Assembly (NCBI RefSeq): GCF_022376445.1
Contig: NW_025955193.1
Coordinates: 1 to 61,130, forward strand
Direction of reading: 5' to 3'
From: Fomitopsis serialis
Lineage: Eukaryota > Basidiomycota > Agaricomycetes > Polyporales > Fomitopsidaceae
Length of the DNA stretch: 61,130 nt
Made by a program: the position numbers and the translations under genes. Below the pieces are notes generated by a model that worked only from the letters and a program-made list of their open reading frames with translations, was not told where the DNA came from and made no database searches. This document shows positions 10,984-22,910 of the stretch, piece after piece. Every line of letters starts with the position of its first letter. The first letter of the stretch is position 1.

Positions 10984-11592
10984 GTATACCGGAGACCAAG
11001 AGGCAAGGAGACAGGAGGCGGTGGCCCGAGGCGGCGGTCGTCCTAAAATACGGGGACTGGAGTTCCGCTCCGAGTGCCTGTCTGCACGGCCGATCAAGAT
11101 CCGGCCAAAGCGGACGTCAGTCGCAGAAAATGGCAGAAAAAATCGATAGCGGTGCATGTGGACTCACCAACGTGTTACACCCGGTACTGTCGGTTCTCGG
11201 CCACGGTCGCAACAGAGCAACGAGCAACGTTTCTGGCTACAGCTCGTCCATGGGTTGTGAGAAAAAGGCTAGACAGGGGCGAGTCACGGCCCGATATCGT
11301 CACGGGATACTCACTGTTATGGTACTCTTCCGCGAATTGTGTTCTCTCTGCCAGCGTTGGCGCAATTTGAATGTGTTGGCGCAAGGAATGATGAAAGACT
11401 GCACCGTTATCACCGCATAAAATACGGATGTGAGACCTTGGCAGTCTGAAACTAAGCGGTGCTCGCCACAATGCTCAGTTTGCTTGGAGAAAGAGGGAGA
11501 GTGTCAGGTCACATCATACAAATACAGCATACTTCAACCACCTACCTGATGAGTGAGAGGGAGAGAGCGTAGGCTCTGAAGACCGCTGCATG
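10984..11592. other. Intergenic gap upstream of the arrestin-domain gene
   Basis: It should hold the promoter of the minus-strand arrestin-domain gene. Open frames here are short and without recognisable motifs. It ends in the left target duplication (GCTGCATG, 11585-11592) of the next element. Confidence 0.5.
11585..11592. repeat. Target-site duplication, left copy
   Basis: GCTGCATG, exactly repeated at 13504-13511 on the other side of the TIR element. Confidence 0.85.
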
Positions 11593-13503
11593 AGGACCCC
11601 GGGCAAGGCGCTTATAGGTCCGATCCGAAAACCCCGGATTTTGGGCCCTTATGTCCGCACGATTTTGACCCCTGTTATGTCCGCATCAGGATAGGACCTA
11701 CCTGTAGGGGTGCTTTATGGCCGCATGACGGATCGGACCTCTCAAAAATGCGGTAGAATCGGAGAAAATGCCCAAAAATTCGCTGCATGCCCTACACACT
11801 GCGTCGGAGTAGACTACCAAAAAAAACGCCCACATTTGTCTCCCTTTATCGTCAAAACGGTTGCATGAGTAGCACATACGCATAAGCGCCAAGTACTATA
11901 TCTCGAGCGCCCAACATTCGTAAGTACGAATGTACTCTAGGTGGCGCGTCACAAGAGTAGTCGCTAATTGACACGGATGGTGAGAGACAATCAAGCGGGC
12001 AAGTCAGTCGGTTGCGAGATGATAGCGAACATGGGAGGTCAGGAGTACTGATATGGTCCTTCATGACTTGGTTGGTACTCGAGGTCGACGAAGAACCTGG
12101 CGCATCTTTAGAATGAGGTCGACTGTGAGATTGTTTGTAGCTGGTCACTGCCAGTGGCCCTAAGGCTCGTGACCGATGGCTTGCTTGACCGCGGCGATGG
12201 CAGTCGCATATTTGAAGCTCGCGAACAATGGTGTGTAGCCGACCGAGACGAATGCGAATGCGAGAAAACGCTCTCGGTAGAGTACGAGAAATGCGCCCCT
12301 GCGAGTCAAACACTTGGTCAGTATGCCTGGGTAGCCAACATCCTATGGGCCAATTGCTCTGGCTGAACCTGGCCCAAGCGGTACCACTACGACCACATCG
12401 CGTCTCAATGAGACGTGCAGCGTCGGATGCCCTTTCCAAGCTACTGAAGCACTCACCAGTGGTGTTCTGGTGTTCTGTCACGATCGCCTTGCTCACGTTC
12501 TCACGTCCGCGCATATCGCGCTGTGTTTGTTGTCTCCGCCGGCTTGTCCATGCCGCCGTAGCCAAGCATGTCAGGCACAATGATTGAGTGGCCCCCGCCT
12601 TGAAGAACGCGTACGTGTCTCCGGACGAGTGGTAGCCTTCGAAGAACGAGATGCTTTAGTCTCCTGTATCTTGGTCAGCCAAACCAGGTCGAACGCACCC
12701 TACTAGCAATCTTCATGTGTCCGTGTCGAGCCATCGGCGCGTGATCTGCGAGAGAGGCTAATGAGACGCGTTGCGCGCGTAAATCCTACACTGCGGTGCA
12801 TCAATTCAGCGTGAATACAGCTATGCATAGTATTCTGTAAACAGGAGGCGAGACTCACATTGTAGTACAATACAAGCTTGGCCAGTCTACCAAGTCCCAC
12901 ATGACGGACGCATTCAGAGAATCTGCAATTCCGGGGTCCCAATTATAACAAGCAGTTGCATGCGATCATCGTAGCGAATCAGTAAGTTATCTTCCAGGCC
13001 CGAGCAGATACCATCACCCACGATGCCATCCACAGAAGTTAGTAGCATTGCTTAGCTGAGAGATCCACGACGTGAAGTATGCTACGTACCAATCTCGCGA
13101 TACTGGCTTCGCCGTCAAAGGCGACCACGAGGTCAATTTATGGCCGCATACGGATAGGACATGCGAACGTGACAGCATCTATGGCCGCATATGGATCGGA
13201 CATGGCGCGAGCTCTGGCAGGTCTATGGCCGCACCTAGACTCGATCCCAGTCCTTAGGGTCGCTTGCCTCCTTTTAGCCACCCCTCTATATGGTAACTTT
13301 TCAATCCGAGAATGGTAACCGGAGTGTGAAAAGGAGACAAAGCGTTCTGGCGAACGAGAGGAGTGCCACGACGGAGTTTGAAACGTTTGCCAGAAAAGGA
13401 TGGGTACGAGCCTAGGCCGCACCAGGATCGGACATGAGCGCCCTATTTGGGCTGGTTATGGCCGCACCAGGATCGGACGTATAAGCGCCTTGCCCGGGGT
13501 CCT
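11593..13503. mobile_element. TIR DNA transposon carrying a hydrolase gene fragment
   Basis: The 34-bp terminal inverted repeats (11593-11626 and 13470-13503) begin AGGACCCCGGGCAAGGCG and differ at one position. Both ends abut the 8-bp direct repeat GCTGCATG (11585-11592 and 13504-13511). An 8-bp duplication fits hAT or KDZ (Zisupton-like) elements; the AGGACC end does not match the usual hAT end, so I leave the superfamily open. Copies of a subterminal motif TATGGCCGCA...GGATCGGAC cluster near both ends. No transposase frame is seen. The middle carries a decayed alpha/beta-hydrolase fragment, so this looks like a gene-capturing (Pack-type) non-autonomous element. Confidence 0.85.
12160..12660 (-). 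pseudogene. Epoxide hydrolase-like alpha/beta-hydrolase fragment
   Basis: Read on the minus strand with frame changes, the sequence gives ISFFEGYHSSGDTYAFF, then GGHSIIVPDMLGYGGMDKP, and further on ERFLAFAFVSVGYTPLF. These match the oxyanion-hole region, the PDMLGYG strand/loop and the cap-domain start of fungal epoxide hydrolases. The nucleophile HDWG region has degenerated and neither a start nor the C-terminal half is present. A 28-nt run ending in TTTGACTCGCAG before the cap segment looks like a retained intron acceptor, which argues that genomic DNA was captured rather than a cDNA. It lies wholly inside the 11593-13503 element. Confidence 0.65.
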
Positions 13504-13511
13504 GCTGCATG
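13504..13511. repeat. Target-site duplication, right copy
   Basis: GCTGCATG directly after the right TIR, identical to 11585-11592. Confidence 0.85.
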
Positions 13512-14624
13512 CAGCTCGTCAGGCGAGTGCACGTGACTTGTATGACGGCCTCGCGAGCAGGTTTTGCTGTGAACTTTTGGTGAACTTCTAAGCTTCATTG
13601 GGCGCGCAACATACTTAGCTAACCTGGAGCAACTTGACCATATGCACAACAGACGAGGGGTGTCTGACGTTATGCGAATAGTTGTAAGTACAGATTGGAC
13701 CTACCTTCGCCGTTTGCCCTCCGGATCGGCGCGGAGTCTGCGGACATTTTCGCATACGCAATACATACACGTACGCGTGCATACGTTGAAGCCCTTTCTG
13801 AGTGCCTGATCAACGGTTCGCGGTGAGGCTTGGCTTCTGGTTCAGGCCAGTCGCTTCAAGTTACCACTATGTCGGCGACTCGGCGCGAATCAGAACTTCG
13901 AATTCGAATACGGATGCATGTCCTGTGCATGTCTCCCCGCCACCGTCATCGTGACTTTGCATGAGGCAGTGCCGGACGGCCACATGCACCCTGACTAGAG
14001 TGGTGTACCGTTGGCATAGGCGGCGTAGTTCAAGGCACGCAAGCAAGAGTATTTATCAAGCTGATTGTTAACCGACTTCCTAGTGAGATCGATTTACCTG
14101 AGCACGCAGCACTGATACGTGTTGGCAGAATGCTCACAACTTGAAACAATTTAATGGTCCCCGGACAAGCTAGGTGAGTATTGATCGATGCCATAGAGGT
14201 CATCAGCGTGTTTGATAATTCGGCCCTAGTGATAAGTACGACGCCTCCATCGGATACTGCTAGGTTCGACTATACCCCGGGCAAGTGCTCGCTGGCATAC
14301 GTACCGTCTACGCTACGTATGCGTTCTGCGAGGACAGCTACCTTCACTACAAGGTGGAATGTCAAGCCGTATTGGTGACCGTCATGCTTCACTCACTCTG
14401 CGCATATTCAGGTTGCAGCAGAGCGTGGCAGCTCAACCGTTTGCCATCGGCCTGACGAACAGCGTCAGTACGATTGGAAAATCGCGCCGCTTCACCGAGA
14501 AGCCCATCGGTAGTCACATACAGTCACGGTCAGTGCAGCTGGACACTCGCAGTCTTCAGATATCCACTCAGGACAATACTGACCTTGATGCCCGTAGAGC
14601 CTGCTTGTTTCGCCCAACCGGGGG

Positions 14625-14693
14625 ACTGCGCGGAGCGCAGACCGCACCCGACCGTACGCTGTACGGTCGCATGCGGGAGCGCTCCGTGCGAGT
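14625..14693. repeat. Fold-back repeat, copy 1
   Basis: The left arm (ACTGCGCGGAGCGC ... GCACCCGACCGTA) is an imperfect inverted repeat of the right arm (TACGGTCGCATGCGGG ... GCTCCGTGCGAGT), with a loop of about 5 nt. A related copy lies at 15023-15089. Confidence 0.65.
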
Positions 14694-15022
14694 CGTACCG
14701 CTAAACGTCTTCTCTATCACCTCAGGCTATCAATTGTCGTCGAGCTTTTTTCTCCTGATGTATATCCTCCAAGATCGAGCTGAAGAAAACATAGTTTCCC
14801 TAGAAAACGGTCGTCATGCTAGACTCTCCAAAAATATTTGACGCGAGTGCGTTTCGTCGAAGGGTCGCCTCTCGTCAAGGCCGATTGGATAAATGGATCC
14901 TGCGACCGAAAGGCGCCCTTTCGTTCGCAGAAAGCAGAGGTCAGTATGCTCATATGAAGACGTATACTGACCGTAAACAGTGATGCCACTGTGTAGGCTC
15001 GATCCCTCCGTTCAAACTGGAA

Positions 15023-15089
15023 ACTGCACAGAGCGCAGACCGCACCCGACCGTTATATACGGTCGGATGCGGGAGCGCGCTGTGCGAGT
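15023..15089. repeat. Fold-back repeat, copy 2
   Basis: It shares the blocks GAGCGCAGACCGCACCCGAC and GAGCGCGCTGTGCGAGTTG-like arms with 14625-14693, in the same orientation, with a TTATAT-type loop instead of CGCTG. Flanking sequence differs, so it looks like a small dispersed element rather than a larger duplication. Confidence 0.65.
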
Positions 15090-16705
15090 TGTGCCGTCTG
15101 ACGCATCCTTTGGTTGGCCGGTCGGTTGTCGTCGGCGTTCAATAAGCCAGCGGAGCCTTGCTACTCGAGAGAGGAGGGGATCTCGTGCTGAGGTTCGTTG
15201 CCCTCACCTACGCCTTAAATCCTAATGGCCTTGCATCGTAGCAGTACAACGAACCGGATGAATTCGACACATCAAGGGTGCCTTCGACCAGCACGGATCC
15301 TCGAGGCAAGTACAACAACTCCTCGTAGTTGGATTTCATCCATGCTTGCGGGAGAAGCTCTACTCCTGGATGGTGTCGCGGGGCTTGACGTCCCCGCCGC
15401 CGTGCAAGCAAGCATCGCATCGCATCGTTTTGTGCTCAATGCGGTGTCCGAAGCGGTGCCTTACATCCGATCCGGAGGTCATGGCGAGCACGCCCTTTGG
15501 CCTTCCCCGTGTCTGCGGAGCTCAACAGGGCCACAAAATCGATGTCGACGCTCGCTCGCCACTTCGGGGTATTACTGAGAACAGCCCCTTAGCGGTTCTG
15601 TCGAAGTTGTGTACCGCATGTTTCCCCAGCCTCATCTTGTCGGTATCGATGGCTTTCGTTACACTCAGACTGAGTTCCCGCCGCACGCATTACAACTGTC
15701 AGGGTATTTAAACTACATGAAGCATTGTCTAGTCTGCTTTACTGAAGAAGAAATACATAGGCTTGATAAGGAAATTCCCGATGCCACAGTACCTTCATAG
15801 ACGCCAGGCACCTGTAGCAGATGCTGGCTGTGTGCACTGGAGGACCGCAGAAGACGTAGGATGCGACATATGTGATCACTACACAGCGGACAAAACCCTT
15901 TGTACGACGCGCCTACATGTCGCTTACAAAGGAGGATTGAGTACTAATTTAAGTCGCAAAGTTAGAAATCTTCGCATTGAAAGTAAAGAGACAGTGCATA
16001 GCGTGAAAGCCCGAACATGGAAAGAACATAGATAGTAACATTGCGGACTTCCGAACTTAAGCAATGTTAGGCCTTACAAGTGAAGTGCATTTCCTATGTT
16101 AGAACCCCTCACACCGAGTCCTGATAAAATACTCGCTCCTGGTTTGTGAGCGCTATGTAAGCACTTCTCACAAGGTGATTTGTCCGCTGTGCTAGACGTG
16201 TCAACTCTGCCGTGCAATTGTCAACGACGCCTGAGTGCAGGTATTAACGTACTTGGAGACAGCGGTGCCTTCGATGTTTGACGTTAGTATACTTAGAACT
16301 TGAACTCCTCAGACCCCGACTTCTGTTTCCCAGTGGGCCTCCACTTTTGCATTTGCGCACGAGTACACAACTGTAATCGCAAGAGACATGAATGGGGCAG
16401 CATTTGGGCAGCATGCATACTTCCCGCCCATAGCTGCCGTGCAGACAGAGCGTAACGTCAACCGAGTTGGAAACTCGCTCTCTGGGCTCAACGCGCTCAA
16501 CAGTCACACAGTTGGTTGCAGAGAAAACGAAGGAAGCTCTGAATTATGTATGACAGCGAGTTATGGATGTTGTACATCGTGATGCAGGACAGCCAGCGCA
16601 GACGTGCGTGGAATAATAACAAGATGCGGATGATGCACGAGGACGAACGAACCATGACCAGCGGGATGGGAACACAGAGAATGAAGCAGAAAACGTACTA
16701 CTGTT

Positions 16706-19700
16706 CTATGATAGCAGGCGGATTAACTTATCACTGTCCATAGACTTGCTCGCAATCCGGGTCCGTCGCTCCTCGTCAAGCTGCGCGCCCTTTATCATGT
16801 TCGCCATCAGGTCGAGTGCCTTCGGCGCGTCAATGACAAGGTCGTCAAGGATCTCTGCAGTCGGTACGAAACCCTTCTCGAAGGCCTCTGGTGGACAGAG
16901 GTCCTTCGACACCGCTCGAGAGAAAAAGTCGGCAACGAGCCGCGCGTCGCTGTCCTTTGACTCGATCGCAGAGGTAACAAGCTTGTCAACGAGTAGCCAT
17001 CGGTGCTCTGAAGGAAGCTTGCTGAAGTACACCTCAGCCTCGTCCAGATCGCGGATGCTGAAGAATTCTTTCGAGTCTTCGCCAACGCGGGTCTTCGCCT
17101 CCTCCTCAGACATCGATGGCGGGGTAGACTCTTCGTCGTCCGAGTGGCCAGCCTCCGACTGTGCCGGCGTCGAGTCCGTCCGAGCCTCGTCGGGCTTGGC
17201 CACGGTTCGTGGAAGAAGATTGAGCTTCCTACGCTGTAACGGAGCCTCAGGTGCGCCAGCGGCGCCCAAGTCGACACTAGCCTTGCGGCTCGGAGGTCGG
17301 CTAGGCTGTGCGGCCACAGCCTCTGCAGCGAGCTCGGGGTTCTCCATCAACTTCGAGAACATATTCGAGCCCCGTGACAACGACGAGGATTCGCGCTTGC
17401 CCTTGTCCTTCGCAAACACACCCGTAGGACCGAAGGACATCGAATTGGTTTTGCTGATCTTGCCGAAGTTAGACAGGTCGCCCGCCTTTGGAGGTAGACG
17501 CGGAGGCGCATTGCCAGCAACGGCCCAGCCATCGGGACCGACTTGCCCCAGCTCACCACGGTCACCGCCACGCTTGGAGCCACCACGCGACATGCTATGT
17601 GTCCGCTGGTAGTCCTTCTGGTTTGCGGCGGTCTCCTTCGCAGCTTGCGCATGGACAGCAGCAATCGTGGTGGGAGCGGCAGCCAGGTTACGAGGTATCC
17701 ACTTGCGTTCGCGGAACTCAAGAAGGTCCTATAAGGGATATCAGACGCGAGCAATGAACTGATTTAGGAAATACGCACGAGAAGCATAAACTGCATACGT
17801 GAGTTGACGTTCCCACTCTTCGTCAACTCCTTCATACGCGCAAAGTAGACATCCATGTGCGCACGGGCCTTCGGCGTGTCAAGAGACTGACCGACGGTCG
17901 CAAGGAGCTTGCAAAGACTCTCGATCTCCTCCTCCTCGGGATTCTCGACGTTACCCAAGAGCTTCTTGACACATTCGTGCATGATACGCTCCGTGAGCAT
18001 CTGGAGCTTGAACAGCTCACCGATGAACTTGATAAGACCGAGACCTTGCCGCTTAGCCTTCTGCGCAGCATAGTATTCTTCTGAATACAGTGCAGCCTCG
18101 CCATCCTCGTCCTTGTCAGCGGCGTCCTTAGCGGCCCGGTCCTCGGTGGCCTTGGTGGCTGCGGCCGCGGCAGTGCTTTCCTTCGCAGCCCATCCGTGCT
18201 CGAAGTCTTCCTGGCACCGGTTGAGGAGATATTTACGGAAGAGTTGACCACCCGCAATGGGTTTACCCTCCGCGTTCTTGATACCCTCATCCTGAACCTT
18301 CGGGCTAATCTGCTCCATCATCTTGCGGCACAGCCGCGCGTACATCTCCGACCAGTTCGCCTCATCTGTCGCCTTCTCGAATACGAGTCGGATGACCTGG
18401 ATGAGTGTCCGCCCATCCTGCTCGTTTTCTGATTTGTTCGCCCATGCGATGATTTGGTCAGAGATCGAGTCGAAGCGCTCCATCGTAAGCTTGTTAAGCA
18501 GCGCGCGGACCTTGCGGTCGACGACGTCCGGCGAGTCCGATTCGACCTGCGGCTTCTTGCCAATGCTCGCAGGTTGCCACCGGTTTGCAGAGCGCTCGAG
18601 CGGTGCCACCGGTTCGAGAGACATCATACCAGGCTGCGAGAGCGACGAACTGCCAAAGGATGGACCCGGACCACCCCTGTTCACCTCACCACGGTCGACG
18701 CCCCGTTTGCTCCTGGTACGCTTGCTGCCCATAGCACTAGGACCACCTTGGCTGGACGAACGGACCATAGGAGACGGTCGCCCGCCAAACTGCATGCCAA
18801 CGCCCGGAGGACCACCAGCCATCGAGGCTGAGCGACCCATGCTCGCCTCTTTGAAACGATCCTCGCTGGTCTTTATGCCCGGCGTCGCGAACTTGCCCAT
18901 GGTGAAGCTGCCACTCGGACCATTGAGGTTTGAAAGACCAAGGCCCTGCAACTGGCGCGCGGAGTTCGGAGGCGGCGGGCCCATGGCAGACGCTGAGCGC
19001 CGTTGCGAACCACCACGACTCATCGGGACACCAGCACCCTGCTCAGAGGGCTCGAGACCGATGGCATCGAGTGGCGGGAGGTTGTCAGGCTTGTCCTTGC
19101 AGATCTTCATGAACTGCATGAGGAAGTCACGGTCGTACCTGAGACCCAGTGTCAGTGATGCGTATATACATGCTGCAAGAAAGCACTCACCTGAACTTGC
19201 CATGCTTGGCGTTCACGTTGAGCTCGACCTTGGGACTCTTGATACCCTCGGGGTACGACACGCTGCCAAGATCTTCAATGATCCGCGCGGTGGCCAGGGC
19301 GGAAGGGAGGGGCTGGGCAATGGACTGGTTGCGAGTAGAAGAAAGGTCGAGAGGGCCAGGATGCCGCTTCTTGGGTGTCTCCCCTGCTGCCACAGCAGTG
19401 TCAATCCTGAGAATTCCCTTGTCTTGCGGCTTTTCCTGAGCCTCCTTCTCTATGACCTCGGGCGTGGGGTTTGCCTCAGACTCGTCGAGCTCGCCGTCCT
19501 CCGGCTCTGCAGCTGATGGCGTCTCACCCGTCGCAGCGACCTTCTCCTCCTCAGCCTTGAGCCTCTCTTCCTCCTTGCGTAACCGCTCTTCCTCCTCCTT
19601 CGCCTTCTCCGCCTCCTTACGAGCCTCCTCCTCCTGCTTCCGTCTCCGCTCCTCCTCTTCCCTCTCCTTCTCCTTCCGTGCACGATCCTCTTCAGCTTTC

Positions 19701-21339
19701 CTCCGCTCCTCGGCTTCCCTCTCCTTCTTCAGCTTCTCCTCTGCCTGCTGCTTGATCTTCTCCTCTGCCTGCTGCTTGACCTTCTCCTCTGCATCCCTCT
19801 TCGCCTTCTCCTCCGCTTCCTTCTTCTGACGCTCTCGCATCTCATCAGCCAAGCGCTTTGCCTTGTCCTCAGGCTTCTCCAGTCGCACCTGGGTCTTCCT
19901 CGCCGGCGACGGAGGTACGGCAGGCGAGAGCGGAGCAGAGCCCTTCTTGAAGCTGTCAAGTTGCACCTCCGTACCATCCGACGACGTGATCTTCACCTTG
20001 GATATCCGCGGCTGGAATGTCGGCGCGTGCGTATTCAGGCGGTTGGCCGGTCCGGCAGATGATGGTGTAGGTGGGGGCGAGGACACAGAGGACAGGGAAG
20101 ATGTATGCGTGTGTGGCGACGGGGTGGGATGTGGAGGATGACCCGTGTTGGGCATGGCGGGCGCCATCGTCGGCGTGCCAGGGGCGTGCAGTTGATGAGG
20201 GGGGTTGCGGGGCGACATTGACATACTAGGCTGGGGCGGACCAGGTAGGCCTTGCGGTTGTTGGTGAGGTGTGCCGACGTGCGGCTGCATCCACGGCGTG
20301 TAGGACATATAATGTTCCGTTGGCATGCCGGGGTATGGTCCATACTGAAGAACGAGGAAGCAAGTTACTCAGCGTATTCGTCAGCGAAAGGGATAGTGAG
20401 ACTCACGTAGTAGCCGCCGTACCATCCTGGGGGAGGAACAGGCTGAGAAGTGGGTGGCATGCCTGCAGGGGGCTGCCCGCCATGCGGGGGACCCAGCCGC
20501 GGACTCGACATGCCCGCCGACACAGGCGTGGGCGCAGAGCCACCATTCGGTCGTCCATTCACGCCATTCATCTGCCCATTAGGTATCTGCCGCGGGAACA
20601 CCGGGGAACGGGGTGGCCCGCCTTGAGGAGGTGCGCCATTCTGCTGAGGTCTTAGCTGCCCGCCGCCGTAATGGGGGTATGGGTGAGCGCCCATCTGAGA
20701 TGGCTGTGCCTGGGCATGTGTCGGTAAGGGTGAGGCGTGCGGCAGAGGTGAGGGGCGGGTTGATGGAGAGGCAACGTCAGAAGGCGCCTGCGAAGGCACA
20801 CTGGATACGGGCGGCGCGCTGCTCGGGTTTTGGAAAAGCTTTTTGACATCGAACTTGGGCTGCGTCGTGGCAGACGTGGGAGGTTGTGTGGACGAGCCGG
20901 CTGACTTGCCGTTCGGGGCGGAGGTGGGTGTCGCTGGGACAGTGCCGAATGAAGAGACCGTCGCCGACTTAATCATAGGGACTGAGGCAGGGGAGGAAGA
21001 AATCGGTGCAGACACGTCGTTTATCGAACCGAATGTTACAGCAGATGCTGGCACCCTATCAGTACCGTCGCGAGAGACAATAGACGGTACCGTACCTGAC
21101 TTCACAACGTTCGTCGGGCTTCGTGCACCTGCGACGCCATCCTTGAATGCTACGCCCTGGCCTAGGGCGCTTGGTCGTCTTGAGTGCGTCGGTTGCGGAT
21201 GGCCCTGGTTCGGCGCGGGTGATGCGGAACGTGGCGAGGGGGCTGAGGCAGCCGACTGCGGTGGACCCTTTGCCCAAGCTGACTTGGACGGGAGCTGGGA
21301 CGATGGTTTGGATGCCGTTGCTGTTGAGGATTTGCTCAT
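16706..21339 (-). CDS. TIF4631: Eukaryotic translation initiation factor eIF4G
   Basis: Four exons, 21339-20407, 20344-19191, 19138-17779 and 17728-16706, with introns of 62, 52 and 50 nt, give 4,470 nt (1,489 aa) in a single frame. eIF4G is the scaffold that joins cap-bound eIF4E, eIF4A and eIF3. Residues 1 to about 450 are Pro/Ser/Gln-rich and disordered. A Lys/Glu/Arg coiled coil (KQQAEEKIKQQ type) fills about 475-580. The eIF4E-binding motif YDRDFLM (Y-x4-L-phi) is at 697-703, opening exon 3. The MIF4G HEAT domain spans about 902-1145 (KVRALLNKLTMERFDSISDQ, GLGLIKFIGELFKLQML). A short MA3-like domain closes the protein (KEFFSIRDLDEAEVYFSKLP to the stop). All key parts look intact; this is the presumed functional parent of the three plus-strand copies. 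The symbol follows the yeast name. Confidence 0.93.
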
Positions 21340-22910
21340 TCTGAGCGAGGCCCCAGGGTGAGTGTGGTTAGGATGTCAGGGATGAAAACGAAGACGTACC
21401 GTGACGATTGCGTGGAGATTCGAGGTGGGTCTTTTTGTTTTTCTTCGCGTGAAGGTCGGTCGTGAAAGATGACCTGCCTGCAGGCGAACGAATGTCGCGA
21501 TGGAGGATCGAAGAAAGCACACAGGAAGCGGACGCTGGTCGTGCAGCAGTCCGGAGTGTCTGTCCTGTTGGAAGACTGAGGCAACCGCCGCGACGCACCG
21601 AACCCAAAAATCACTCAGCCGGCCGGCAGACCCCGAGCACCTGTGCCACCTCGTGCCACCCGCTACGCTCGCACGCCTCTCTGCCCGGTCCCGCTTCCAC
21701 CATGACTTGACATACTCAATTGCGGTGATAGGATCCACTGGAACTGAAATCGAATAATGGGTATTGGCGCGACGCAATCCGTTATCCGAACGGTATGCGG
21801 AAGGTCCAACTGATGAACCTGGTGGCGGGATGGGACTCAGCGATCAACTTGCAGGACTATCGAGAGGAATAGCTGTAGATAACGAACCTCAAAAGCGGTG
21901 AGAAGGCCTTTGCTTTACGGTATGCCACTTTTTTTCCAATCGCTTACCATTTCCACCCACGAACGCACGGCATTCTTTCCTTGGATGTCCAAGATGGTCG
22001 CTGGTCCGGGTCACGTGCATGCAGCACTCCTCGCCTGAAGATGTAGACATCCCACCTATCGCTGCAAAGATACCATTATTCCCTCGGGCAGAAAAGACTT
22101 CGAGAGTGAAGAGCATTCTTCACGATACTCCCACGACGTAGAAGCATCTTGGAAAGACAGCGAACATGCTCACCACGAGGCATCCTAGTCTGCGAAGGAC
22201 GGTTGAATTATTGTCGCCCTCACGCATGTACGTCAATGTTGGTAGGCATGGCCCTAGATGCTCCCTGCTACTGTGATATCTTCCAATGATAAAGAGTAAC
22301 TCGCAAAGCACTCGCCATAGGCTCGCAAATCACGTTTCCTGCGCATATATGCGCATCTTCGCCACTACGGGACATTGTCGGAATCGTTTCATCTCTCGCG
22401 TGGCATTCTTGCCATCGGGGGCTAGTGGTAGCTTCTTCCCGAGTGTATGCGTCGCTCGATGCTCAGAGGAGGAGAGGGGACTGGGAGGAGAGGAGATGGA
22501 TGTTAGAGGTTAGGAGCGAGTTCGTTCGTGTCTCTTCACAAACTCAATGTATTATACTCCCCAGTGAAGCCCGTGATTCGTGGCTTGTTCATTTAATTAA
22601 TGAGCACTGTACTGCAGTCCGTACTGTGTTATTCTGAATGCGGTTGCTCAAAATCGAATCTGAGATCTCGATCGTAGTGTGCACCATGACGTCACATTAT
22701 GGTCATCGCCACATTCGCTACTTAACACGTGTGTTCTGTTAAATGTTCACCGGCACCGCTCACTTCTGTCGGCCGCTCAATTGACGACTGCGAACAGTGC
22801 ACAGTGCCGAACATCGCAAGTACAAACAGATGTAGTATATCAGTACATGTGTAGAGGACATGTGTCGCGTTGTAACCCAAATTAACGCCAGCTCCAGTAA
22901 CCAACTTCGA
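21340..22910. other. Intergenic region between CYB2-A and eIF4G
   Basis: The part next to 21339 must contain the eIF4G promoter and 5' UTR; the part next to 22911 is the 3' flank of CYB2-A. I see no further gene, and open frames are short and unrecognised. Confidence 0.5.

Larger units (their letters stand above)
13512..16705. other. Gene-poor region
   Basis: No gene is supported over 3.2 kb. It holds two fold-back repeats (14625-14693 and 15023-15089). A minus-strand frame of 70 codons at 15208-15420 contains a coding-looking stretch (WMKSNYEELLYLPRGSVL) that I cannot assign, possibly a gene relic. The 200 bp before 16706 are the 3' flank of eIF4G and are conserved downstream of eIF4G copy 2. 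Confidence 0.5.

Noticed and set aside
19450..19980. Long antisense Ser/Arg-rich frames opposite eIF4G
   Set aside because: They are shadows of the Lys/Glu-rich coiled coil of eIF4G on the minus strand.
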